A DNA stretch of 64,000 nt from Desulfosarcina cetonica JCM 12296 (lineage in GTDB: Bacteria; Desulfobacterota; Desulfobacteria; Desulfobacterales; Desulfosarcinaceae). The notes beneath the pieces were generated by a model. That model saw only the letters and a list, made by a program, of their open reading frames with translations, had not been told where the DNA came from and made no database searches. Positions 17,143 through 25,910 of this stretch are shown here, piece after piece. Numbering within the stretch: the stretch's first letter is position 1; every line of letters begins with the position of its first letter. A program made the translations under genes and the position numbers. The DNA lies in contig NZ_BBCC01000003.1 in assembly GCF_001311845.1 (NCBI RefSeq), positions 1 to 64,000 on the forward strand, given 5' to 3'.

Positions 17143-17174
17143 GGGCCGCCAGCCCGCTGATCGCTTCGGGACGG

Positions 17175-17531
17175 CTATTTGACGACTCTCAGGCAGGCCC
17201 GCCGTTCAAGCAGGGCGGTGGCTTTCTTCCGTTTCAAGACGGCCCGCAGGGCGGCCCGGCAGATGACCTCCGGGCGGTCTTCGGTCTGCCAGTAGGCGGC
17301 TTCAAGATGGTAGTCCCGTTGAACCATTTTGGCGATGACCCGTTTGGCGTCGTGCAGATTTTGCGAATAGGCGCGTAGCGGATAGTAGATGTTCGCGCCA
17401 TCCGGGGCGGTATGCATTTCCATGAGGCCGAAAATATCGTCCTCGATCACCGTGTTTTCCATGATCTCGACGGCTACCAGTCGGTCGAGATCATGGCCGG
17501 CATTGATGTTATCTACCTGATTTCTATCCAT
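17175..17531 (-). CDS. Small protein resembling the phage ABA-sandwich (BASS) family
   Basis: Protein of 118 residues from the ATG at 17531; a longer start at 17579 exists but has no ribosome site. Its layout, GHDLDRLVAVEIM at the N terminus, then YYPLRAYSQNLHDAKRVIAK and a basic C-terminal helix, recalls the ABA-sandwich domain often found in phage and plasmid genes. The match is from memory and tentative. It stands alone, convergent with the E1-like gene and divergent from the cNMP-binding gene, and shows no phage genes nearby. Confidence 0.5.
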   Translation of the reverse strand: MDRNQVDNINAGHDLDRLVAVEIMENTVIEDDIFGLMEMHTAPDGANIYYPLRAYSQNLHDAKRVIAKMVQRDYHLEAAYWQTEDRPEVICRAALRAVLKRKKATALLERRACLRVVK

Positions 17532-17621
17532 AAGAATCTCAAATAGAGTAGATGTAGCACGATTGGCCGATGGATGCAACCACCGTCATATTCCCAGAAA
17601 ATGGACCTCAGGAGGCTTGGC

Positions 17622-18071
17622 ATGGTGCCCACAAAGACTTTGAGAGACCTCTCCTTTTTTGAAGAATTGTCCGATTCGATGATTGAGCGCCTGGCCGCGG
17701 CCGCGGAATTGAAAAGTTACCCTGCCGGTTCGTTTCTCAATCAACGCAAAAGGGAGGCCCATACCTTCTATATCCTTCTGGAGGGTGAGATCAGTTTGGA
17801 AGTGGAAAGTGTCACCGGTCAGACCGTACACCTGGAGACGATCGTGCCCGGCAGTGCGATGGGGTTCTCATCGCTGATTGAAATGCCATCGAAAAGCTAT
17901 CTCAGCGATGCCAGGGCGATTACGCCGGTGAAGATCCTGCGCTTTCGGTCCGATGCCCTGATCCAGCTATTTTATCAGGATTTCGAACTGGGCTACCTGA
18001 TGATGAAAAAGATCGCCTGGATTGCCAAAATGCGTCTGGTTTACCGGACCTACCCGGTCGAGAAACCCTGA
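17622..18071 (+). CDS. Cyclic-nucleotide-binding-domain protein (Crp/Fnr-like sensor without DNA-binding domain)
   Basis: Protein of 149 residues from the ATG at 17622, chosen because AGGAGG lies six bases upstream. It is a single cNMP-binding beta-roll. LSFFEELSDSMIERLAAAAE is the entry helix, followed by YPAGSFLNQ, FYILLEGEISLEVE and VPGSAMGFSSLI in the order of Crp-type sensors. The canonical Arg of the phosphate-binding cassette is not clear, so the ligand may not be cAMP. There is no C-terminal helix-turn-helix; the chain ends about ten residues past the C helix, so it likely acts through a protein partner. Confidence 0.78.
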   Translation: MVPTKTLRDLSFFEELSDSMIERLAAAAELKSYPAGSFLNQRKREAHTFYILLEGEISLEVESVTGQTVHLETIVPGSAMGFSSLIEMPSKSYLSDARAITPVKILRFRSDALIQLFYQDFELGYLMMKKIAWIAKMRLVYRTYPVEKP

Positions 18072-18139
18072 CCCCCTCAGGGCAATCGCATGTAGAATTA
18101 ACCGTATGACAATTCAACAATGGGGATGGCTGTCTGGTG

Positions 18140-18250
18140 GAAGAAAAATGCCAAATGCCAACATCCAAATGTCAAATGAAGGATAAAATCGTTTTAAATA
18201 GATAGAATGCCACCATTTGACATTTTTAATTGGTCATTTGACATTCAGCG
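18140..18250. repeat. AT-rich inverted and direct short repeats
   Basis: AAATGTCAAATG (18167-18178) is the exact reverse complement of CATTTGACATTT (18214-18225), and CATTTGACATT recurs at 18235-18245. Preceding copies of CCAAATGCC give a short direct-repeat ladder. The element lies between the cNMP-binding gene and the ligase gene. It could be a regulator site or a hairpin; there is no T tract. Confidence 0.5.
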
Positions 18251-18364
18251 CCTCCGGAGCTCAAGAGTAAAAATCGATAGAAACACTATCTGCGATTGCC
18301 CTGTGACCCCCTGCCGTTGACTTGACATTCAAACCGGTTCCAATCACTGCGAGAAGTGTACTAT

Positions 18365-19968
18365 ATGAAGTGGAGTGTGGGGAAAATATTGAGCAAACGG
18401 GCCGTGTTGACACCGGACCGAATTGCCCTGTGGTTCGAAGACAGGCCCGTGACTTACGCGGAATTGAATCGGCAAACCAACCAGGTCGCCGCCCTGCTTT
18501 ATGCCAAGGGACTGCGCAAAGGCGACCGGATGGCCGTGGATCTTCTGAATTGTCCCGAATTTCTGGCCTGCTACATGGCAGCCGCCAAGCTGGGGTTGAT
18601 TTTCGTGCCGCTCAATTTCAGGCTGGTGTCGCGCGAACTCACCTATCAGTTGAACCGCTGCGGATGCCGGCTGCTGGTTTTCCACGATGCATTTGCCGCC
18701 CGGATCGACCCCATCCGCAGCGACGTCACCGTTGAGGAAGATAAGTATATCTGTGTCTCCACGACTACGGATGCATCGGCCGAAGCATCGGCGTGTCCGG
18801 CTTGGGCTCTGGATTACCACACTGCCATTGCGTCCCAGACCACGACCGAGCCGCCCATGGAAGTGCCCGTCGACCTGGACGACCCCCTGCTGATCCTTTA
18901 CACCTCGGGGGTCACCGGGGATCCGAAAGGCGCGGTGGTCACCCATGGGCAAACCTACTTCAAATGCCTTCAGATCATCAACTATACGGATATGCGCCAG
19001 GATGATGTTTTCCAATCCCAGGCGCCGCTTTGCCACTCCGCCGGACTCTGCGCGGTGAGCACACCGGCGCTGTGCCGAGGGGCGTCGCTGTTGATGCGCT
19101 ACCATTTCGATGCCGCCACCTTTGTCAGGGATATCGAGAAATACCAAGCAACCATCGTGTTCGGCCTGACGACGATGTTTCGCTTCATTCTCGATACCGG
19201 CCTGCTCGGCACCCTGGATATCCGCAGCGTGCGGATGTTCTTCGGCGGCGGGGAGCGGACTTCCGAGCAACTGCTCGACAACTTGGCCGACAAGGGCGTC
19301 GAGCTTCTCGTCGGTTTCGGGCAGACGGAAAATTCCGCCATGGTGCTTACGCCGCAGTGGGCCTTCCAAAAAAACCGGGCTCCATGGGATTGCCCAATTT
19401 CTTCACCGATCTGTGGATCGAGGACGGGGACGGAAAACGGCTGGGACCCGGCAAAATCGGCGAGATCGTCGCCATGGGGCCCAATGTGATGAAGGAATAT
19501 TGGGACATGCCGACGCAAACCTCCCGGACCATCGTCGATGGCGGGCTGCATACGGGCGATTTGGGCTATATGGACAAGGACGGATTCGTCTATCTGGTCG
19601 ACCGCGCCAAGGACATGTACCGCAGCGGCGCGGAGAACGTCTACCCGGCGGAAGTGGAGGCGGTTTTGAGCGACCACCCGGATATCGCGGCGGTGGCCAT
19701 TATCGGTGTGCCGGATGAGCGATGGGGCGAGACGGGCAAGGCCTTTGTCCAGTGTCGGGCGGGAACGACGGTCACCCTGACCGACGTGCACGCGTTTCTT
19801 TCCGGAAGGGTGGCAAGGTATAAATTTCCCAGCCTGCTCGAAATCATTGACGAAATGCCCGTCACGGTATGGGGAAAACTTAAGAAATCCGAACTAAAGA
19901 AGATGCATGTGAATCGCCAGACTGATGCGTTATCCATAAGTTGCGCTTTACGAATCCGTCAGCACTAA
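18365..19968 (+). CDS. AMP-dependent acyl-CoA synthetase/ligase (one-base frameshift)
   Basis: Adenylate-forming acyl-CoA ligase of about 535 residues. The P-loop motif is LYTSGVTGDPKGAVVTHG. LVGFGQTENSA is the aromatic substrate and AMP-binding loop, TGDLGYMDKDGFVYLVDR the hinge, and VTVWGKLKKSEL the C-terminal catalytic Lys region. The frame breaks near 19373 in an A7 run after AFQK; A8 restores QKKPGSMGLPNF. The start at 18365 follows a GAGAAG site. The substrate cannot be read from sequence. It is separated from the bss operon by two genes, so a role in aromatic or fatty-acid activation is only a possibility. Confidence 0.85.
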
Positions 19969-20513
19969 ATCCGGATGGGGGGCACAATGGTAACCGGCAC
20001 CCTGGCCAATCTCAGCAGCTGAAACATCATTTTCGATATGTTGGCCTCATCCGATGTTTTGGCATGGGCACTGAGGACGATCATGTCGATTTCCTTTTCC
20101 TGGACGACGGAGAGGATCTCCTCGACAACATCATCTCCATTTCTGACAATCACCTCGTCATCGGGCAGTGGCTCGCCGGTTGGGGTGGCTTTGGCGTCAC
20201 CGGAAAACCGTGACAATGCCGTTCTGAACTTGGCCAGCGCGTTCCGGATGATGTCGATCTCCTTGCGTTTGCCGATCAATACCGAGCGTGCTTCACTGGC
20301 GTAATCCGTCATGATCGTATCAAAGCCGCCTTTTCCCAAGAGGCGGTCGATGCGTCTTTCCAATGACGACGCAATGGGGCTGGCCGTGATCACGTGAAAG
20401 AGGACGATTTGTCCGTTGCAGGCGTTGGCGATATCAAATGCATGCGTGTAGGCATTGCGGCAGTCTTCCGATAGATCCGTGGCCAGGAGAATTTTTTTCG
20501 TTTCGTTGAGCAT
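19965..20513 (-). CDS. Universal stress protein, UspA family
   Basis: Protein of 182 residues. ILLATDLSEDCRNAYTHAF is the N-terminal Usp strand and loop, and the C-terminal MIVLSAHAKT with RVPVTIVPP is the usual nucleotide-binding end, although the classic G-x-x-G-x(9)-G-S/T signature is not well kept. It is longer than the usual ~150 residues because of an insert at 70-130. It converges on the ligase gene, overlapping its last bases by four. It is single-domain and probably cytoplasmic. The ATP-binding subtype is uncertain. Confidence 0.85.
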   Translation of the reverse strand: MLNETKKILLATDLSEDCRNAYTHAFDIANACNGQIVLFHVITASPIASSLERRIDRLLGKGGFDTIMTDYASEARSVLIGKRKEIDIIRNALAKFRTALSRFSGDAKATPTGEPLPDDEVIVRNGDDVVEEILSVVQEKEIDMIVLSAHAKTSDEANISKMMFQLLRLARVPVTIVPPIRI

Positions 20514-20690
20514 GAGATTTCCTTGAATTCGACTTTTTCAAACCGCCTTTTGAAAAATACACCGCTCCACGCCAAGGCGGATTCAACCCGACGTGAAGCG
20601 GTGCCGATTTTATTACGTCAATCTTCTTATGTCAATCTTCCGACTTCCGGGACGCTCTTAGAGGCTGCTTCAGACTTTTCAATCCGCCGC

Positions 20691-21635
20691 TTAGAATGCA
20701 TACATGAATTTGATCCAGTACTTCTGTCCTTCCGGCCGGTTTCTGACCGCTGTGTCGAACTGCGCCTTGGCGTTGAAGAACATGTTTTTGTAATTGTACT
20801 GGATGGCCGGCCCGATGGAGATGCACTGCCCTTTGTTAGCGTCGACCGTGTCGCCGTCCTGGTCGTCGTCGGTGATCTGCTTGTAGATGAGGCCGTTGAC
20901 GCCGAAATTCCAGTTGCCCACGTGCTGCCCGATCAGATAGTCGATGACGAGTTCATTGCCCGAAGTATACTCGGTGTCCGAATTCTCGAAGTTGATCAGG
21001 TATTGGATCTTTGCCGAGACCTCGAATCCGCTGTCGCTGATATAGGTGGGCGCCAGGATGGGCGCCATGGTCCAGTAGTTCCGGCTGATGCTGGAGGGAT
21101 CCTTCTCGTCATAGGAGCCGACGGGCGCCCAGACATCGACGGCGCCGATCAGGTGCATGTTTTTACTGAAATGCCACCCCAGGACCAGCGGCGAGAATTC
21201 AATATCCCCAATACCCGATGAGGACTCGTCGAAATTGGCCACGCCGATTTCCAGGTCCTGCTTGATGAACGGAACGATGACATGCCAGGCCAAATCGGCG
21301 CCCAGCAATTTTATCTCAGTGACATGAATAAAGCGAAGTACGCTCGCGTAGACATTCAGGTCGAAATCGATGGGCTGTTCATCACCATCGTCATCCATCA
21401 ATTTATCGGCGGTATAGTACACGTTGTAGAGGATCGGATAATTCCCCGGCGGTGGCAGGGCGCCGGCCATGAAATCCTCGTTGCCGCCGACATAGGCGGA
21501 TCCGCCATTTTCGGTGGCATGGGCCATCGGACAGATGAGAAGAATGGCCGCACAGCATACCATCCCGCCGACTACCAGAAATTTGTGGATCCGCTTCATT
21601 GCCAAATTGCCTTTTCTTTTCGCTACACGCTTCAC
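20691..21635 (-). CDS. SphA-like outer-membrane beta-barrel protein (phenol MetA-degradation family)
   Basis: Protein of about 314 residues with a GTG start at 21635 placed just after AAGGAGGAGG; an internal ATG at 21599 is the other choice. The N terminus is a signal peptide (FLVVGGMVCCAAILLI, cleavage near AHA). GDIEFSPLVLGWHF and APILAPTYISDSGFEVSAK are alternating beta-strands typical of the COG4313 family of transport-associated barrels. The C terminus ends in Phe, as outer-membrane barrels do. Relatives sit in aromatic-degradation clusters and are suspected uptake channels for hydrophobic substrates, so a link to the hydrocarbon genes is plausible but not proven. Confidence 0.75.
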   Translation of the reverse strand: MKRVAKRKGNLAMKRIHKFLVVGGMVCCAAILLICPMAHATENGGSAYVGGNEDFMAGALPPPGNYPILYNVYYTADKLMDDDGDEQPIDFDLNVYASVLRFIHVTEIKLLGADLAWHVIVPFIKQDLEIGVANFDESSSGIGDIEFSPLVLGWHFSKNMHLIGAVDVWAPVGSYDEKDPSSISRNYWTMAPILAPTYISDSGFEVSAKIQYLINFENSDTEYTSGNELVIDYLIGQHVGNWNFGVNGLIYKQITDDDQDGDTVDANKGQCISIGPAIQYNYKNMFFNAKAQFDTAVRNRPEGQKYWIKFMYAF

Positions 21636-21698
21636 CTCTTCCTCCTCCTTGTTGTTAAATGTCAAATCCATATCAATCCATAACTATTTCTGATGGCT

Positions 21699-22185
21699 TC
21701 ACCGGTTACGCATCAGATAAATCATGATGTATTTCAGCGAACAATGAACTTCCGCGATGGCCAGGGGAACCTTTTCGAGGAAGAAGGTCGCGCCGGCTGC
21801 ATAGGATTGTTCCATCAACTGCTGGTTGGGTTTGAGGGTGTATTGAATGACCGGCAGGTCTTTGTATCTTTTTCGTAACTGCTTTAGCGTATCCAGGCTG
21901 ATATCCACGGCTCTGCGGACATCACCCCACTTTTTTCCTGGCATGTTCATGCCAATAAAGATCCAGAAGGACAATGTCCGGCCGTTCCTTTTCGATCAAT
22001 TGCTGCCAGTTTTCGATATCGCCGCTTTTCACGATTTCGAAATCCGCTCCGATGTCCCGGGTGCGCGAGAATTCCCGCTCCAATGACGCCGACCAGGTAT
22101 CGTCGAAGACCAACTGCTCCTGATCGAGCGTTTGCCGGAAAAGGTCGCTGAAAATGTCGTCCAGAAACAAAACTTTGATCTTCAT
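21699..22185 (-). CDS. Single-domain response-regulator receiver (one-base frameshift)
   Basis: Protein of about 161 residues with only a receiver domain. Acidic LFLDD lies at the N terminus, the phospho-acceptor Asp in PDIVLLDLYWH, and the conserved Lys in TFFLEKVPLA. The frame breaks near 21938 in an A6 run: read as A5 it continues HARKKWGDVRRAVD to a normal C terminus. No output domain is present, so it signals by protein interaction. It begins 11 bases after the upstream kinase gene ends, and the pair very likely forms one two-component system. Confidence 0.72.
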
Positions 22186-22196
22186 GTCGAGCCTCC

Positions 22197-23948
22197 TTAG
22201 CGCTGCGTGGTTGTTTGGGGAAAGGTCAGATAGATACGAAACGGATTCCGATAACGCCTGAAATTTCCCCCCAGGTCTTTCATGATCGATTTGATCTGGG
22301 GCGTGCCGCGTCCGCTGACGGTTTTGTATGGGCGGCCATTGTCCTTGAACAGGATGGTCAGCCCCCCCTTCTTATGGGTGAGTGTGATCGTGACCTTCCC
22401 AAGGGGGATGGCCTCCTGGGCCTGCAATTCGTTGATGGCCCGCATGCTGTTGGCAAACAGGTTGTCGAAGATTGTTTCCAAATGCTCATAATTGGCGTGA
22501 ACGACGGCGTTTTCAAGAAAGCGTCCTTTTGCCACGAGGTCAATGTCAATGTTGGCATGTTGGGAGCGTTTTTGATTGACATAGGCCTTCAGCCATTTCT
22601 TGAGATGAATATCCCGATTGCGACATTTCAGGATTTTACCCTTTTCATGCACATCCGCCAACAGATCCTCGAGGCCATTCAGGGCGCGGTAAACGGCCGG
22701 TTCGTTCAACAACTTGGGGTTGATGCTCAAGAGTGCCGATTTGAGACCGGCGAGGCAATAGAAACCGGGATTGTGAATCTTCATACTGATTTCGGAAAGA
22801 TGTTCGGCCACGCGTTCATTCAACAGGAACGATTTCAACAGGGAGTTGTAAAGGGAGAGAAAGGGACTCATATGCAGGAATTTGCAAAAGTCCCTTCTTG
22901 ACGAGGCCAGATGGATGGCACCCAGATCCTGTTCCAGCATGTGCAGCGGATAGACGACATAGGATCGGATGCTGTCGATGACGTTCAGCAGAAATTGTTT
23001 CTCTTTCTTCTTGATGGCGACGTTGCTCTCGATTCGCCGGCGGAAACGCTGGATCCGCGGGCAATCATTGTCGCCCTCGATCGGGTAGGATATTTCCGAC
23101 TGATCGCACAGGATACTGTCGCTGGAGGGGATGAATTCCGGAAAGTAGACTTCCATTAATTCTTCGCCGTGCCAGGCCACAATCCGAAGCGCATGGCTTT
23201 CGTATCCGGAGCCTCGACGAAAGAAAGCGAATCCCAGATCTGCCGCGGAAAGGGTTTGGTACACCGATACGGCATCGGTGTAGTCGACCTTGGCGCTCGA
23301 TGCGATGAATCGAGACATGAGGTTCAGTTTGTTGTAAACCGTGTTGAGGGCGATTCTGTTTTTTGTGTCGAGGATATGATTGATGATCAGGCTGCCGTAT
23401 TGAAAGATAAAGGCATCCACGGGCGCTTGGTCGGCAGGGGTAAACGCCGATTTGCGCCGGTAGCGGCCCAGCTCGATCATGCAGAAGATTTCATTGCCCC
23501 GCTTGATCGGCAGAAACATCGTGCTGGCCACCGGCCGTTTGATTTCCTGCACATAGCGGGTATCCATATAGGAAAGAATCGCCAAAAAAGGATTGGGTCC
23601 ATTTTCGCGGTCGTCGGCCCAAATATCCTCAACGATGAGGGTCTCGCCGGTGGAAACCACATGGCCGGCAAATCCCGTTCCGGGGTTGAACAAATGCAGG
23701 TTCATGCCCGTTTTCAGCCAGGGCTTGCCGTCTTTGACGATGCAGACTTTCTCGACCCGGCCGCCGACGGGCAACAGGCTGATTTGGCCGGTATCCGCAT
23801 CCACGCCCTGCATCAGCAGGTTCAGCAGCTCATAGGCAAATCGGTCGACAGACTGCTCATCGCCGGTAAGGGAGAGTTCCGGGAGCTTTCGGAAAAACCG
23901 TTCGGCATGGCTTGTCCAGGTGTCGGTCGTGTTAGCGTCAGGTTTCAT
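22197..23948 (-). CDS. GAF-domain sensor histidine-kinase-like protein
   Basis: Protein of 583 residues with two GAF-like regions (around 30-190, with PGTGFAGHVVSTGETLIVED, and around 215-390) and a C-terminal HATPase. The N box is EHLETIFDNLFANSMRAI, and KDNGRPYKTVSGRGTPQIKS carries the glycine loops. The dimerisation helix is unusual: EISMKIHNPGFYCLAGLKSA replaces the usual H-E-x-x-x/N-P box, so His before NPG may or may not be the phospho-site. No transmembrane segment is evident, which points to a cytoplasmic sensor. It lies just upstream of the single-domain receiver gene. Confidence 0.78.
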   Translation of the reverse strand: MKPDANTTDTWTSHAERFFRKLPELSLTGDEQSVDRFAYELLNLLMQGVDADTGQISLLPVGGRVEKVCIVKDGKPWLKTGMNLHLFNPGTGFAGHVVSTGETLIVEDIWADDRENGPNPFLAILSYMDTRYVQEIKRPVASTMFLPIKRGNEIFCMIELGRYRRKSAFTPADQAPVDAFIFQYGSLIINHILDTKNRIALNTVYNKLNLMSRFIASSAKVDYTDAVSVYQTLSAADLGFAFFRRGSGYESHALRIVAWHGEELMEVYFPEFIPSSDSILCDQSEISYPIEGDNDCPRIQRFRRRIESNVAIKKKEKQFLLNVIDSIRSYVVYPLHMLEQDLGAIHLASSRRDFCKFLHMSPFLSLYNSLLKSFLLNERVAEHLSEISMKIHNPGFYCLAGLKSALLSINPKLLNEPAVYRALNGLEDLLADVHEKGKILKCRNRDIHLKKWLKAYVNQKRSQHANIDIDLVAKGRFLENAVVHANYEHLETIFDNLFANSMRAINELQAQEAIPLGKVTITLTHKKGGLTILFKDNGRPYKTVSGRGTPQIKSIMKDLGGNFRRYRNPFRIYLTFPQTTTQR

Positions 23949-24530
23949 AAATTAAAATTATGAGATAGAGGGATAACATATTACAGTCAAAAAATGAGTG
24001 ATATTCAGTTAATGCATTTTTCGATTGCACTTGTCAAGAATTTTCTTCGCAATGCCAAGGGGGAGTCTCTCTTCGGCACTGGTGGTGACGCAATCACCGA
24101 TCTGTTGAAGGCTTCTGCAGGGCCGGCGGAAGCTTCCAGATATTCGCACCGAGGTCATGAACGCTTTAAAGATAGGCGTTCCCAGGCCATTGGACCGTCT
24201 CTTCGAGCGGATGCGGCATCGGTGATGGGGCCGGGCAATAGCGATCCTGCCATCAACCGCGACGGTGAACGGATGCCGACGGAGTCGCCCAAGGGATTAT
24301 GGGCCCCCGCATCCATGGAATAAGAGAAGTAACAGATTTTCACTCAGTATAAACCGTGTTCATGATGGCCTTTCTGCTTTTGGCCGCCTGCTTTTTCGGC
24401 CGCGATGATGGGGTGGGGCTGGGGCGGCGAATAACCCGATCCAAGAAGCAACCTTTGGATTTTTATGCGCTATTCAGGGTACCTCAAAATCATCGGGTTC
24501 AGCAATGGTTTGGATCGGAGACGCCCAAAA

Positions 24531-24550
24531 ACCATTGGATCCATAATGGT
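24531..24550. promoter_or_regulatory. Candidate operator palindrome of the TetR-type regulator
   Basis: Six-base arms ACCATT/AATGGT flank an 8-base GGATCCAT core, directly upstream of the promoter candidate at 24561-24589. A related half-site AATGGTTTGGATC lies at 24504-24516. Autoregulation by the downstream TetR-type protein would be usual. Confidence 0.4.
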
Positions 24551-24560
24551 GGGCAACCTG

Positions 24561-24589
24561 TTGAAAATTATGAAATTTGATGGTATGCT
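24561..24589 (+). promoter_or_regulatory. Candidate promoter of the tandem TetR gene
   Basis: TTGAAA at 24561-24566, 17 bases, TATGCT at 24584-24589. Both hexamers are close to consensus with ideal spacing. It gives a leader of about 120 bases before the TTG start at 24714. Confidence 0.45.
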
Positions 24590-24713
24590 GATCAAGAATT
24601 CCATGGATCAGTCGTCGTGCACGATGTTGAATGTTCCTCATTGTTTCAAGGCAAATTTACCTTGGGCAATGATTCGATGCGAGGACGTGCGCTTTGTGTC
24701 TAAGGAGACCGCA

Positions 24714-25910
24714 TTGGCCGAAAATAACAAACAAGAGAAAATCCTTCAAGCCGCCAGCGAGATCATTGCCGAGAAGGGCTTGCGCGAATCCACGATAACC
24801 GAAATCGCCAGCCGCGCCGGTGTGGTTGATTCGATCATTTATCACTATTTCAAAAATAAGGAAGACCTTCTGTTCTGCGCCTTGGATGCCCACTTGAAAG
24901 CATCCATTCAGGCCATCCAGTTCCAGTTCCAGGGAATTATCGGCGCCGCCGCCAAGATGGGGAAGATGATCTGGTACCATTTGCATTCCAACGACAACAA
25001 TCAGGGAAATGAACGCATCGTCAAACAATTGTTGTTGGAGTGCCGGGCAAACAAGAACTTCTACCAGCATGAAAGCTACAATTCGCTGAAAGAATATGCC
25101 TCGGTACTCACCGGACTGCTTAAGGAGGGGGTTGCCGAAGGTGCGTTCCGCAGCGACTTGGATATCGCCGTTACGCGCGACATGGTCTTTGGCCTATTGG
25201 ATGAGGAATCCCTATCCTGTCTGGCCGCACGGGAACTGACGGCGACCCTGCCGGATTTTGAGGACATCATGTCATTGGTCCTGGCAATGATTAAAAAGGA
25301 GCCGGACAACAGCGCTTCCGCTCGCAAAGACGATAAGGCCAAGGCTGTGTTGAGTGCCGCGACGACCATTTTCTCAAAGAAAGGCTTCAACGGCGCAACG
25401 ATGCTGGAGATCGGCAATGAAGCCAATGTGGCCGAGGGGACCATTTACGAGTATTTCATCAACAAGCAGGATCTTTTGCTTTCCATCGCCAAGGAACGCT
25501 TCGAACAGTTTAAAGAGGACCTCGACCAGACTTTTAAAATGGACGATCCGCTGACCAAATTAAAACGCCTCATCTGGAATCATTTTTTAATTTTTTTCAC
25601 CAATCACGAGTTCTTGACCCTTTTTCTACAAGATATCAAACTGAACAAACATTTCTATCGTACCGATTCGTATCTTTATTTTATCAACTACTACAGTAAA
25701 CTGTCTGAAGTCCTGGGCGAGGGCAAGCGTACCGGTGTGTTTCGCCAGCGGGTGAACAATCGGGTTTTTCGTAATCTTTTCATCGGCTCGTTTACCCATT
25801 TGCTGCTTCGCTGGTTGTTTATCTCCACCCCGGTACCCCTGACCTTCATGAAAGAGTTCACCCACGCCACGGATATGCTCTGTCGGGCCGTGGTCGCGAA
25901 AGCCGAATGA
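24714..25910 (+). CDS. Tandem double TetR-family regulator
   Basis: Protein of 398 residues from a TTG start at 24714 with AAGGAG seven bases before. It holds two complete TetR modules in one chain. The first DNA-binding domain is ILQAASEIIAEKGLREST with ITEIASRAGVVDSIIYHYFK, and the second is VLSAATTIFSKKGFNGAT with MLEIGNEANVAEGTIYEYFI. Each is followed by a helical ligand/dimer region of about 130-150 residues. Normal TetR proteins are about 200 residues and dimerise; a covalent double may bind as a pseudo-dimer with different half-sites. The stop overlaps the next start. The ligand is unknown; fatty-acyl or aromatic compounds would fit the context. Confidence 0.85.
   Translation: MAENNKQEKILQAASEIIAEKGLRESTITEIASRAGVVDSIIYHYFKNKEDLLFCALDAHLKASIQAIQFQFQGIIGAAAKMGKMIWYHLHSNDNNQGNERIVKQLLLECRANKNFYQHESYNSLKEYASVLTGLLKEGVAEGAFRSDLDIAVTRDMVFGLLDEESLSCLAARELTATLPDFEDIMSLVLAMIKKEPDNSASARKDDKAKAVLSAATTIFSKKGFNGATMLEIGNEANVAEGTIYEYFINKQDLLLSIAKERFEQFKEDLDQTFKMDDPLTKLKRLIWNHFLIFFTNHEFLTLFLQDIKLNKHFYRTDSYLYFINYYSKLSEVLGEGKRTGVFRQRVNNRVFRNLFIGSFTHLLLRWLFISTPVPLTFMKEFTHATDMLCRAVVAKAE

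Larger units (their letters stand above)
23949..24713. other. Gene-poor region upstream of the tandem TetR gene
   Basis: About 765 bases without a convincing gene. An open frame at 23994-24323 lacks a recognised domain and a ribosome site. The right part holds a palindrome and a promoter candidate for the TetR-type gene, listed separately, and repeated AATGGTTTGGATC/ACCATTGGATC elements around 24500-24550. Confidence 0.55.

Noticed and set aside
23994-24323. 109-residue open frame upstream of the tandem TetR gene
   Set aside because: No ribosome site, no domain and odd composition; likely non-coding.
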